From positions 68,400,830 to 68,464,829 of the forward strand of contig CM031596.1 in NCBI GenBank assembly GCA_018398815.1: a DNA stretch of 64,000 nt. The letters run 5' to 3'. This document shows, one piece after another, positions 34,036-44,955 of the stretch. A program made the position numbers and the translations under genes. Each line of letters opens with the position of its first letter. Within the stretch, counting starts at the first letter, position 1. This stretch comes from Conus ventricosus (taxonomy: Eukaryota > Mollusca > Gastropoda > Neogastropoda > Conidae). The notes beneath the pieces are model-generated. The model worked only from the letters and a program-made list of their open reading frames with translations, had not been told where the DNA came from and did no database searches.

Positions 34036-34713
34036 TATTTCAGCTGTCGTTCCCGTGAAGATGAAGACATCCTGCTGGGCCAGTTCCACACATCACAGAA
34101 CACTTGCTCAGACCTGCTGCACGTTTTCCGTCCACCAGGGTGAGGTTATAGTAGTCTGAAGGTATGATGTCAGAAGATGTTTGGGTAGACAACCCACCCC
34201 CTTACTCACCCAGTCTGCACTGCACACGTTTCTCTGTGAAACACAGCCTTGCATGCAGTTCTTTGTGAAACACAGACAACGCACCCAGCATGCGCTGCAC
34301 ACTGTTCTCCGTGAATACACACACTTCTCCCGAGTGAAGCCATGTACAGGTTATTTCCAAACTGTTCGCAAGCTCCTCAATGTTTAATCATGTAAGTTAT
34401 ATTTGCATCAATGTGATGACAGCAGCTTCTGAAGTGTTCTTGTGATTACCGAGGAATCAGGTTGTATAACCGCCAGTTCGCTGATCCACATGCGTCAAGT
34501 CCGGTTAGGATGTTGGCCAGAAAGGCCTCCAGGCTGGATTGAAAGCAGGAGTGTTTCACTCACTGAAAGAGAATTCACTCACTGGAAAAAGTATTTCGCT
34601 TGCTGCCGGAGCATTTCCACTCACTGCCGGAGTGTTTCACTCCCTGAGGGGGCGTTTCGCTCACTGTCTGTCTGCGTAGCACGTCAGGGACTGGAGACAG
34701 CGGTGGCTTTGGA
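34036..34713 (-). other. ZMIZ 3' UTR adjacent to the stop codon
   Basis: Unique sequence with a degenerate repeat at 34535-34670 in which (G/C)(A/T)GTTTCACTC(A/C)CTG-type motifs recur every 25-35 bases. No coding frame is recognised. Confidence 0.5.
34535..34670. repeat. Degenerate short tandem repeat, 25-35 bp
   Basis: GAGTGTTTCACTCACTG, GAATTCACTCACTG, GCATTTCCACTCACTGCC, GAGTGTTTCACTCCCTG and GCGTTTCGCTCACTG occur in a row. Weakly conserved minisatellite in the ZMIZ 3' UTR. Confidence 0.75.
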
Positions 34714-34833
34714 TCACTCAGCATGGTCGAAGAGACTGAGAATGTCGTCACTGGGTTCACTGGCATTGCCCGCAGCGTCCTCCGCCCCCAGGTACATGGA
34801 CAGCTCATGGTCAGACAGGATGTCCTGAAGAAG
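34714..34833 (-). CDS. ZMIZ1: ZMIZ1/2-like, terminal coding exon L (acidic C-terminal tail)
   Basis: The exon starts in phase 0 after GGTGTTGCAG and encodes LLQDILSDHELSMYLGAEDA, then AGNASEPSDDILSLFDHAE and a TGA at 34714-34716. Vertebrate ZMIZ1 ends in the same way (an acidic LPELTNPDELLSYLD block then NDDLLSLFENN). This tail is part of the transcriptional activation region. The near-identical ending (DDILSLFD versus DDLLSLFE) makes the gene assignment and stop secure. Invertebrates usually carry one gene equivalent to vertebrate ZMIZ1 and ZMIZ2, so the symbol denotes the family. Confidence 0.93.
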   Translation of the reverse strand, partial: LLQDILSDHELSMYLGAEDAAGNASEPSDDILSLFDHAE

Positions 34834-35068
34834 CTGCAACACCGGTAACAACATTATACCTCCATAATAATACTGTAACACCGTGACGTTGTAACACCTT
34901 AACAACACTGTAACAACACTGTAACACAATAACAACATTGTAACATAACACTTAACACTAAGAACTACACTGTAATACCAAACAACATTATAACACCGTT
35001 ACAACACTGTAACACTATTACAACATTGAACCATCTTTACAACACTGGAACACTCTGACAACATCTAA
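34834..35068. repeat. Degenerate repeat (about 10-20 bp) overlapping the exon L acceptor
   Basis: The + strand shows CTGCAACACCGG at the acceptor, then CTGTAACACCGTG, CTGTAACAACACTGTAACAC, CTGTAATACC and CTGTAACACTATTAC. In the gene sense each CTGTAAC is GTTACAG, an acceptor-like TGTTACAG. The true acceptor GTGTTGCAG appears to be one member of this array. Confidence 0.75.
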
Positions 35069-36139
35069 ACGTATGAAAAAAAGAGATAAGAACAGAACAA
35101 TATAATAAATAAAACAAAACTGATTATACAGGCAAGCTATACATTGAACGTTTTCAAATACAGTGTCTTTCGTAAGTTAAAATGCAGCTTACATCATCAT
35201 GCCAGAACCTTACATGTGTGAGAAACATAACATAAACAAGGCTAAGTAAATATCTTTCCATCATCCTGAAAATGGTGTCGTAAAGTATCAAAGAGAGAGA
35301 GAGAGAGAGAGAGAAGAAAAATGCTGAGCAGGAAAAAACAAAAAAAGAAAAAAAATCATGACAATATCTAATGCATTCCACTGTATGTTCTCTAATAAAG
35401 TGGTCTCCTAGTCTACAGATCATTTCTGCTGAGATGATAAGCCGAACACTTCAGCACATCAACACCCGCAATACTATGATCATCACAAGTTACAACCCCA
35501 CATACGTTCAGAATGGCAGGAATGTTCACAAACTTCTCTATGGTAATTTTTCTGAAGGTCATTGCAGATTTTCAGCTCTGGGCTTTACTGGAACCAAGAA
35601 ATTTGTATTACAAAGCTATAACTAGCATCAGTCTTTGAAAATAAAAATTAAATACAGGTTTTATTCTAATTCTCAACACACACAAAAACCCTGGTAACTG
35701 TTACTGGGTACAGCTTGAACAGTACCGCAGATGTGATGAAAACTGTGATTCTGAAATTCTCAAAGCTGAAATGGATTTTAACAAAGTTAACAGACAGTCA
35801 ACCTCTGTGGCAATGACAGGGGCTGGAATTGAAGTGTACTCAGAATGTGTTAATAATGGACAGCAAAATCAAGGGAATTCACTCTGCTGGATACTGTGGA
35901 GATTAACACTAATAAAACATTGTTTTTGTGTTTCAAATCAGCTGTTCCAAAACTGGATTATAATCAGCTTTTGGTATTTCAGGACACACAAATATGCTAC
36001 ATATCTAAAGAAACTGGTCCATCATCTCTTTCAGTCACATACATGGGAGAAAACTCAGTTGAAAGCCAAGAAATACAAATTTTAACTCTACATGAGCTGA
36101 GGAAGGACGTTGACAATGGTCTTTGCCTTACACACTTAC
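34834..36139 (-). other. ZMIZ intron L/K
   Basis: The intron contains an array of TAACAACACTG-type repeats at 34848-35068, which touches the exon L acceptor, and a (GA)n run at 35290-35313. The rest is unique A/T-rich sequence. Confidence 0.8.
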
Positions 36140-36452
36140 ATCAAGACCGTTTGTGTTGGAATCCCCATTCAGCAGGCTGGAGTCGAACGCCAGATCTGGA
36201 GGGATGCCGAGATCTGACGCCGTGGAGCTGGAACTGCCCGGAGCGGAGATGGATGGCCCCACAGAGGCTGGGCCCGGGGTAGGCTGCGAGGAGAGGCTGC
36301 CGTTCTGCTGCTGGGGAGTGGCAGGTCCCCCTGAGCTGTGGAGGGGGTCAGGGGTCCTGGCAAGCTGGGTGGTCGACCTGCTGCTGCAGCCATAGTCATC
36401 GGGTTCAAGTCTGGGGTCGGAGGCTGAGGCATGCTGGGTATCGGTTCTGGAC
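36140..36452 (-). CDS. ZMIZ1: ZMIZ1/2-like, coding exon K (Ser/Pro/Gln-rich region)
   Basis: 313 bp, starting after CTTTCATCCAG with one base completing an Arg codon and ending in phase 0 at GAT|GTAAGT. It encodes a disordered Ser/Thr/Pro/Gln-rich segment (contains PATPQQQNGSLSSQPTPGPA) ending in DLAFDSSLLNGDSNTNGLD. The final block corresponds to the hydrophobic/acidic activation region of ZMIZ1 before its C-terminal tail. Sequence identity to vertebrates is low outside that block. Assignment rests on phase continuity with exons J and L and on composition. Confidence 0.85.
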
Positions 36453-37549
36453 CTGGATGAAAGCAGGGTGTCCAAGGCCATGGTTTATTGATGACCAAAA
36501 CGTGCTGAGCATTTGCTTGTCTTTTTTAACACAGTTACCATCTTGTTCTGTCTGTTTGGTGTCTGTTTCTACCCAAGGCTAGCACCTCATGTTCAGTTCG
36601 TTCGCTCACGTGCTTTGTTTCTCCCACACACCCTGAACTGTTCAAGCAAAGTATCCTTCTCATTATACAACATTCATAGTTCATGACTGATGTTCGCAAA
36701 CTCTGTGTGTGCAGTGATTGTGGTGGTACAAGCTGGATTTCACTTTTCACGTTTCCATCATCTAGTACTGTTTTGAGTTCTGCCAAGCTCTGCCATACAT
36801 TAAGCAGCATCGATCAGTCAGGTCCGCATTCAGCCATCAGCTTCGTCTGTCCGAAACTGGTTAGCAAAGTGTACATTTCTGCCCCACAAACCTTACTGAC
36901 TAAAACACGTTTTATAAGCAGTTAAGATGTTAAAACATCTCTTGGCAATGCACACAAATACGCTAAATACATATGAAGATGCTGGCCAACAGAAGTTGTC
37001 AACAGCCAAACATGTAAGTCTTTCGGCAACAAATGAAACCATTTTTGATTCATGCAGTGAATACCGAATCTGATACTAATGACATTGTTCTGAAGAAAGA
37101 TGACAACATTAACATTACAAAAACAGAAAATTTTCTTTTACAGATGGTTCAATTATAGAATCACAGAAAGGTTGTGAATTTATGACTGCTCATTTCAAAG
37201 CACAAAAATCCTTTTATCTTGTATACGGTTCTTCTATACTTATGGCAGAACTGTATTCTATTCTTAGGTACGGTTTATGACGACAGCACCACTGTATTTT
37301 TTAAGATCATGTTTTGTAATGACCCTTCACGTGTCCCACATAGCTAACATTTTTCTCTTTGTCTAAGCAAGATTAACCTCACAGATTATGTCTCCTTATT
37401 TCAACCTTCTTTTTTTTTCCTTCACACTTTTGCCCTTGTCTTTATTAGTCTGAAACACCCTCTCAATTAATATTCAATTCTAAGATTTGCAGACGTCCTT
37501 CTCAAGAGATTCTAGATTACTGGGGAATATTCCCTACACTGCAGCTTAC
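36453..37549 (-). other. ZMIZ intron K/J
   Basis: Unique sequence with no repeat or exon recognised. The donor is GTAAGCTG after exon J and the acceptor is CTTTCATCCAG. Confidence 0.75.
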
Positions 37550-37679
37550 CTGGGTGAAGCGACTGTGGGGGTATGGCGGGGGAAAGGAGGGGACATTGGG
37601 TTCCCCATGTTCAGAGAGTTGATGTTGGGAAGCTGGGTGCTCGATGGGGAGGTAGGCTTGTGGTAGTGTGCACACGAGT
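37550..37679 (-). CDS. ZMIZ1: ZMIZ1/2-like, coding exon J (linker after the SP-RING)
   Basis: 130 bp, with acceptor ACTGTTGCAG and donor CCCAG|GTAAGC. With the one base left by exon I the first codon is Asp, then SCAHYHKPTSPSSTQLPNIN, SLNMGNPMSPPFPRHTPTVA and SP, finishing with two bases of an Arg codon. It corresponds to the linker between the SP-RING and the proline-rich C-terminal region. Another frame is longer without stops but breaks the phase with exon I, so the phase-consistent frame is preferred. Confidence 0.8.
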
Positions 37680-37994
37680 CTGCAACAGTATGTGGTGCAT
37701 TTCAATATTTCATTTCAGTTTAGAATTCACTTCTTTTTTTTTAACAACTTTTATTGTTTGATGATAGAATTGTGTATTTTCTCTCTGACACCCACACAAG
37801 AAATTGGGCAAACAACAAAATCATGATTACTTTTTGTTTTGTTTTGATTCTTTCTTTTTTTTTAATACACACATAACTGGCATGAGCATTCACGAACATG
37901 CACCCACAAACAATTATTCTACCATGCACATACTGTCTCTCACACACAAACACAGGTATTCCAATCATGATTCTTTTTCTGAGAGGGGAATACT

Positions 37995-38029
<35 letters not shown>

Positions 38030-38031
38030 AC
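37680..38031 (-). other. ZMIZ intron J/I with (CA)n at the donor
   Basis: A short 352-bp intron. A (CA)16-type tract (37996-38028) lies within five bases of the exon I donor, so the transcript has a (GU)n run immediately after GTCA. Confidence 0.85.
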
Positions 38032-38183
38032 CATTCTCCTCGCTCTTCAAGGTCTTCACAGGAACAGGTTTCCAGCTGGCCGCCTGATCCATCGTCACCT
38101 CGGCAAAGTCAGTGTTCTGCAGGTGGTTCAGGATGGCCCAGATGTACTGATCGATCTCAAGACCCTCCAGCAGAGCTGTTTTA
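38032..38183 (-). CDS. ZMIZ1: ZMIZ1/2-like, coding exon I (end of SP-RING and following helix)
   Basis: 152 bp, with acceptor TGTTTTCCAG and donor GAGAATG|GTCAGT. It completes the split Asn codon from exon H and reads [20 protein letters not shown], then HLQNTDFAEVTMDQAASWKP and VPVKTLKSEEN. It matches vertebrate [20 protein letters not shown] almost residue for residue. In PIAS-type E3 ligases this segment packs against the RING and contacts the SUMO-charged E2. Identification is very secure. Confidence 0.96.
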
Positions 38184-38524
38184 CTGGAAAACACACACAA
38201 AAACACAGAGTTAAATTGCCTTCTTTTATATGAAACCTAGAGTCACCTTCAATGGGTGGATTGGCAGCTGACAAGCGATGGCGGACGGGGGAATTAGAAG
38301 TTGAATTATAAAAGGTTAAGCTTTGTGTTTTTCTGGAGCATTTTTTTTTTTTTTGCTGTCCTAGATTTCACTCCCAATACTTTACTCCTTCCCTTTTTAG
38401 GTCCAGCTTTGAGAACGTTATAAAAGGTCATCAGTGCAACATGTCACTGGTATTAGATTCAGAACATCCCGGGAAAAAGTCCCAAAACATACCTTAAATA
38501 AACCAAACAAAACCAGGCCCCTTT

Positions 38525-38720
38525 GGGTGTAGCTGTTATCAGCAACATGGGTTGCAGGTTGGGAGATTGTGGGTTCAAGTCCCATTGTGACATCCTACTA
38601 CACGGCGGCGCCGGCACACTCAGAGCAACTGCATTTAGTTCGCTCACGCTTTGCCTTTTGACCCAGCTAGGCAGTAACCAGTCAGCCACCGCACTTCCAG
38701 ACGCGCATTCTTTCTCAGAA
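38525..38720 (+). mobile_element. Candidate tRNA-derived SINE
   Basis: A Pol III B-box-like GGGTTCAAGTCCCA lies at about 38572, preceded by GGTGTAGCTGTTATCAGCA, which resembles an A box at the right distance. The following body is GC-rich and unlike the surrounding intron. The tRNA fold is imperfect, so it is not a functional tRNA. Confidence 0.45.
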
Positions 38721-39494
38721 AAGACGCTGTACTGCTGTGTGTGTGTGTGGATGCTTCGAGACGGGTTTGCAACATCATTAAGTTATATTTACTGTACAGT
38801 TGTTTTTAGACTATAATTTCTGTGTGTCGCAATAGCTCAGTGAGTACTTGTGGAATGTGACAAAAAACTGGCATTTCGATCAGCTCTGTGAGTACCATAA
38901 TTAAGCATGTGTTTAAAACTTTCGACAGAACTTTGCCGGGCCGGCCTGCGCGTGCGTGCGTCGTTGGCTGATGTTTCTTTTAAGCCGAAGTAGGTCAAAC
39001 ATTTTGGGAACATCTTTGTGAATGAAAAGTTGGCATTTGTAAAAGGGTCCTATTTACAACCGTTGTATACACACATATTTCTTCTTGTTGCCACATTTAT
39101 ATGTACTATGGTTGCATGTAGAGCAACGTAGGCCTATTAAAGGGAAAAGTAGAGGATTTAACATAAATTTCTACAAGCAAAATAACACTACTGGGAAAAC
39201 AGTTATGGAGTAGGGCCTAAAACAGTAATAAGTAAACAATTTATCATAATTTTAATAATACTTCATTTCCAATCACTACTACTAATTTCTATCGGCAAAT
39301 TCAAATAAAGTGGGGCTGTTGGTAAATACCATTAGGGTGTTTTTTTTTTGTGTGTGTGTGTGTGCGTGTGCGGTGCTGTTGTGGTTGTGTGTGTGGGGGG
39401 GGGGGGGTGGAAGGTTAGAGGAAGAAAAAGAGGGAAGAGGGGGGGGGGTGGCGGGGAAAAGGCGGAAAGGATCGTGGAAAAGGGGATGCGGAAA

Positions 39495-40494
39495 NNNNNN
39501 NNNNNNNNNNNNNNNNNNNNNNNNNNNNNNNNNNNNNNNNNNNNNNNNNNNNNNNNNNNNNNNNNNNNNNNNNNNNNNNNNNNNNNNNNNNNNNNNNNNN
39601 NNNNNNNNNNNNNNNNNNNNNNNNNNNNNNNNNNNNNNNNNNNNNNNNNNNNNNNNNNNNNNNNNNNNNNNNNNNNNNNNNNNNNNNNNNNNNNNNNNNN
39701 NNNNNNNNNNNNNNNNNNNNNNNNNNNNNNNNNNNNNNNNNNNNNNNNNNNNNNNNNNNNNNNNNNNNNNNNNNNNNNNNNNNNNNNNNNNNNNNNNNNN
39801 NNNNNNNNNNNNNNNNNNNNNNNNNNNNNNNNNNNNNNNNNNNNNNNNNNNNNNNNNNNNNNNNNNNNNNNNNNNNNNNNNNNNNNNNNNNNNNNNNNNN
39901 NNNNNNNNNNNNNNNNNNNNNNNNNNNNNNNNNNNNNNNNNNNNNNNNNNNNNNNNNNNNNNNNNNNNNNNNNNNNNNNNNNNNNNNNNNNNNNNNNNNN
40001 NNNNNNNNNNNNNNNNNNNNNNNNNNNNNNNNNNNNNNNNNNNNNNNNNNNNNNNNNNNNNNNNNNNNNNNNNNNNNNNNNNNNNNNNNNNNNNNNNNNN
40101 NNNNNNNNNNNNNNNNNNNNNNNNNNNNNNNNNNNNNNNNNNNNNNNNNNNNNNNNNNNNNNNNNNNNNNNNNNNNNNNNNNNNNNNNNNNNNNNNNNNN
40201 NNNNNNNNNNNNNNNNNNNNNNNNNNNNNNNNNNNNNNNNNNNNNNNNNNNNNNNNNNNNNNNNNNNNNNNNNNNNNNNNNNNNNNNNNNNNNNNNNNNN
40301 NNNNNNNNNNNNNNNNNNNNNNNNNNNNNNNNNNNNNNNNNNNNNNNNNNNNNNNNNNNNNNNNNNNNNNNNNNNNNNNNNNNNNNNNNNNNNNNNNNNN
40401 NNNNNNNNNNNNNNNNNNNNNNNNNNNNNNNNNNNNNNNNNNNNNNNNNNNNNNNNNNNNNNNNNNNNNNNNNNNNNNNNNNNNNNNNNNNNNN
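39495..40494. other. Assembly gap, exactly 1000 N
   Basis: A round-number run of N, the usual placeholder for a gap of unknown size. The sequence on its left ends in G-rich homopurine, and on its right in A- and T-runs. Confidence 0.99.
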
Positions 40495-43130
40495 ATTTCC
40501 TAAAAAAAAAAGATAAGACCCTTTAATTTCCAGGAAAGCCCTAAAAAGTTAATAAAGGGGGATTTAAAAATAAACTTTTTTTCCTTTTGCAAAAAAAAAG
40601 GAAAAACAAATTCCAACAAAAACGTTTTTTTTTTAGATTTTTTTTTAAAGGGGAAAAGTGTATTCATTTTAAAGTGTGGGGGGGGGGCGGGGTGGGGGGG
40701 GGGGGCGGTTTGAGAGGAAGGGGACACAGCAAAACCCCTGCGGTTTCACATATTCTGTAACAAAAGCCGCTGATCTGGAGTGAAGGACAACCCGAAAATG
40801 GCAGAAAAATTTGGTTGTTTTAAAAAGTGAAGTGAACTTATGTAGGGGAAAAGTGGATTTGAACAAAACCCATGGCTTTCCCTTCAATGTGTGAGAACAG
40901 TTTTTGTTGTTGGGTTGGTGTGTGTGTGTGTGCGTGGTGGTGCGTGCTTGCGTGCGTGGTGACAGTGTGTTTGAAAAACCCAACAACTTGTTGTTCCTGA
41001 TTCTAAGAAGTATTCAAACAAAGTTATAAATCTACATGAAAATAATAAAAAAGGAATTTTCTTTTACCTGGCTAGTTTAGTTAAAAACTTTTTTTTGAAA
41101 CGGTTTTTGATTGTGTTGGGGAATCTAATTTCTTTTCAAAAACAGAAATAACTTAGTAATGGTTAAAAAGGATTCCAAAATAATTATGCCGTGATGGCGC
41201 AGTTCTTTTGAAACAGCAACAAGTTGTATTCTAAAAAAGTATAAAGACTGTTTTTGGAAAAAAACATTATATTTCTTCCTTACCAGATATTTTTTTATCC
41301 TTTATTAAATTTTTTAGATGTAGAAACCATAAATTGCAAATTGAAATTGGGAAGACACCATAATGTTCCAAGAGTTGGTATTTTTGGGAACTGTGAAAGG
41401 GGGAAATTGGGGATGAATTTTTATGCATCGGAATGTCCAAAAATTTTTGAACTTCGTGAAAAAATTATCCCAAAAAAAAATTTTAAAACCAAAAATTTTT
41501 TCAATTTTGTAATTTATTTAAAAAAAGGGGACGATTTGTTTTTAATATTTGTAATTTCTAAAAAAGGGGAAGATTGTTTAATGAGATCGTTACGTTCCCC
41601 CAATTTTACATTTCGCAACTATGGGGGCACACATTGTTCTGGGGAGTTTCTATTTCCCCTTTTTTTCATTTGTATCCCCCATGCCCCCCCCGGGGGCAAA
41701 AAGGAATTTTTTAAAATTTAAATTTGAATTTTAATTGAAATTTTTTGTGTTGTGTGAATCCCGTTTTGTTTTTGTTTTAAACAGCATGCACGTCAGTTTT
41801 TAATTCAGCTTTCTCTCTCTCTCCTCTTCTTTCCCCCCCTCCCCCTTTTTCTCTTTTTCTCCCCTTTCTCTCTCTCTCTTCCTTCCCCCCCCCCTCCCCT
41901 CTCTCTGTTCTCTCTCTCTCCCCCTCCCCTCCCCCCCTCATCTCGTTTTGCCGGGGTGCGTATATTTGTGATGTTTTGGGGGTGGGTGGGTTTGGGGTGT
42001 GGGGTGTTTTGATTTCTGTTTTTTTTCTGTGAATCAGGGATGCACGTCAGGGTTTTTGTTTTTAGTTTTTTCTCTCTCTCTCTATCCCTCTCTCTCTCTC
42101 CCTCCCCCCCCCCAACTCGTAGGGTGTGGCCCTGTATAAAGTTTAAATTTTTTGTGTGGGGGTGTGTTTTGGGGTGTGTGTGGGGGTGTGTGTGTGTGTT
42201 TGGTTTGGGGTGTGGTGTTTGGGGAGAGAGAGAGAGAGAGAAAAGGGGAGAGAGAGGGGGGGAGAGAGAGAGAGAGAGAGAGAAGAGAGATTGTTCAGTT
42301 TTTGAGTGCAAGCCATTGTATGTGAAACATTTTTCTTTGATCATGCTTTTAAATTTTATTTTTTATGTACAAAGCTAACTGTGGGATGGGCAAGTTCTTC
42401 TTTTATGTATTATTAATCAGTCCTCCCCTCCCACCCCCCCTCTCCTTTCCCTTTTTCTCTCTCTGGGATGCTTTTATTTATTTTTTGGGTCAAAAGGGAT
42501 CGTCATGTCGTTTTTTTTAAATTTTGTATTTTCAATTTAGTCACCTCCCCACCCCCAATCTCTCCCTCCCCTCTAGGGCAGACCCCCCTCCCCTCCCCCC
42601 TCTTCCCCTCTCTCACTCTCTCTCCAGTTTTTGCTTTCGCGCCGGGGTACACTGTGCATTTTCTTTTTTTCCCCCATTGATTTTATAAGTGGTAAATTTG
42701 CGTTTCAGTTTCTTGTGTAGTCATGTTTATTTAACCTTCCTCCCTCAAATCTCTTTTTTCGTTCTTTGTTCTCTCTCTCTCTCTCTCTCCCCTCTCACAG
42801 GGCCCCCAGGGTGAAACCAAAAAAACTTGATTTTAAATGAAATTTGGCCGGGGGGGCCCCAGGTGGCCGCCTAGGCCCCCGCGGGGGGAAAAGGGGGCAG
42901 GGGCCCCGGTTTTTGGGGGGTCCAGGGGGGCGAAGCCCCCCGGGGGAAAATTTTATTTTTTTAAATTTTTTTTTTTTGGCCAATTTTGTTTGGGTCTCCT
43001 GCCCCCAGAAAAAAACTTTAAATTTTAAAAGGGTTTCTGCAGTTAAAAAAAACTTAAAAAGTAACATGCTTTTGGAGTTCTGTTAGACTTTTTGTTTCCC
43101 TTAAATTTATTTTAAAAGAATAAAAATAAT
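40495..43130. other. Homopolymer-inflated, probably low-quality sequence right of the gap
   Basis: Unusually dense runs of 4-12 identical bases of all four kinds (for example the G/C-run stretch at 42846-42950 and the A/T runs at 41460-41530), with CT/GA blocks. No gene is recognised. A unit beginning GCATGCACGTCAG or GGATGCACGTCAG followed by T-rich and (CT)n sequence occurs at 41785 and 42037. The + strand is T-rich here, unlike most of the ZMIZ locus. Confidence 0.55.
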
Positions 43131-44404
43131 ATTCATGGGTTATTTTACAAGCTCAGGAAAGTTAGTCTAAAAGTGTAGAAATAAACCAGAATAAAAAACT
43201 CAAAAAGGGACATTTTCTCACCCAAAACATTCCAAAAATCAACAAAATTTCCCCCACAAATTGTTTAAAATGGTCACTTTACTATTTGAATCAAGACGTG
43301 TGTAAAAAGAATATACATGCTCACACATTTGAGATGCACAATGAGGAACCAAAGTAGCCTTATTCTTGCCGGCACATTTGTCTTTTAAGTCCAAAGAATC
43401 GCACCATTTTAAATAAGGAGAAATCAAAGTTGACATGTTGTCAGCACATTTTGTCTTTCCTAGCAACCACACCACATATAGAAAATGGATGAACAAAGGT
43501 GGCCTTCTTATCTTGTCAGTTCCTCTTGTCCTCACTGTCAAAAGCCACCATATACATGAAGTATAATTCATCCTTTCAATCATTTTCAGAATTGTCCATC
43601 AATAAAGTGCAAAGCTGTCATCCACATTTTTCTATCATTTTCCATGTGTCAAACAAAAACAAGGACGAGTCATTATGATTCCTGTTGATTTTGATTAAGC
43701 AGTCATATAGGGCCTATTAATGAAATTCTCTTGCCCTGTCAAACAATGAGTGGTAAAGAAAACTAAAAAAAAAAAAAAAAGGAAAGATGAAGAAAAAAAA
43801 AAGTCTTTCAGTCCAGTAATGGGCGCTTGAAAAACGCCTGATGTCTGAAGCACCAGCTTTTCATTTTCTACTGGAGCCAGGTACTGGAGACAATGGAGCA
43901 GCTGAAGAAGTAGACTGAACATGGCGGGGCACAGATGGACATACAGATGTAGAAATGTTGACAGGTGGGGCTGCAGCTGGAAATAGGCTAGACGTGGAGG
44001 AGACAGTAGCTACATTTTTTGGGGGGCTGCTTGTGATAAATATTCCGAGGTGGGAATTGGTGAAAAAAAAAAAAAAAAAAAAAAAGTAAAGTGTAGGGAG
44101 GATTCAGGTCATTTCTGTTTTTCCACCTTTTCTTTTCCTACAAAAGTATAACAAACATGATTTTTTTAAGGAAAGGAACTAAAAAAAATAAATAAATAAA
44201 CAAACAAAATGAAAACTGACAACAACAAAAACCCCACTCACAATAATAAAATTCTAAGAATCCCATCACCCCCACCCACCACCTGAAAGTAATATAAAAT
44301 AAAAAAAAAGAAGGAAATTTACTCTTTAAAAAAATCCAAACAATAAAAAATTGGAAAATTTTCCACCCCTGATATACATTAAATTACTCCCACCCCACCA
44401 AAAA
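43131..44404 (-). other. Intron sequence with decayed repeats, no gene seen
   Basis: A/T-rich. Around 43320-43660 faint repeats of 60-80 bp are visible (for example CAAAGTAGCCTTATTCTTGC versus CAAAGGTGGCCTTCTTATCT). A 114-codon minus-strand frame spans them but resembles nothing known. Confidence 0.5.
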
Positions 44405-44905
44405 TATCAACCATAAACAGTAAACAAGTGGGGTATGTTTTGCTCCCATAAGGAAACCTAACACAGAGTAACTTTTATTCAAGACTGGCACAGCCTTTTA
44501 AACTTGAATAAAGTCAGACAAATACATAGACAAACAATCTAATAGTGGGGGAAAAACAAGCGCAGGCCAACAACTGAACTGTCTGGCAAAGATTTGGACT
44601 TGAGGGGAGGGAGAAGTGAGTTAGAAGATGGAGAAACTGGGAAAATGAAATTAAAAAAAAAAAAAATTACAGATATGATAACTCTTCACTAGCCTTGTTG
44701 GCCTGCGCTTGTTTTTTCCCCCACTATTAGATTGTTTGTTCTATGTATTTGTCTGACTTTATTCAAGTTTGAAAGGCTGTGCCAGTCTTGAATAAAAGTT
44801 ACTCTGTGTTAGGTTTCCTTATGGGAGCAAAACATACCCCACTTGCTTACTGTTTATAGTTTACTGTTCCCTACCTCATTTTATTTCCGATTTTATCAAC
44901 CATAA
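44405..44905. mobile_element. Long foldback element, arms about 160 bp, spacer about 120 bp
   Basis: The left arm (about 44413-44573) is the reverse complement of the right arm (about 44695-44857) with a handful of mismatches and indels. Examples of matching blocks are GTGGGGTATGTTTTGCTCCC and TTGAATAAAGTCAGACAAAT. The direct repeat TATCAACCATAA occurs at 44405-44416 and 44894-44905 and may be a target duplication. No coding capacity. Confidence 0.85.
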
Positions 44906-44915
44906 GTATAATTAG

Positions 44916-44941
44916 CCCCCCCCCCCCCCCCCCCCCCCCCC
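44916..44941. repeat. Poly(C) run (26 C)
   Basis: A homopolymer immediately right of the foldback. Exact length uncertain. Confidence 0.9.
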
Positions 44942-44955
44942 ACAACTTTTTAAAT

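Noticed and set aside
37517..37705. Longer alternative frame through ZMIZ exon J
   Set aside because: It breaks phase with exons I and K. The shorter frame joins both correctly.
39310..40526. Frames of over 390 codons across the N run
   Set aside because: Composed of unknown residues. An assembly gap, not a gene.
43239..43583. 114-codon minus-strand frame in the large ZMIZ intron
   Set aside because: Spans decayed tandem repeats, resembles no known protein, and does not fit ZMIZ phase.
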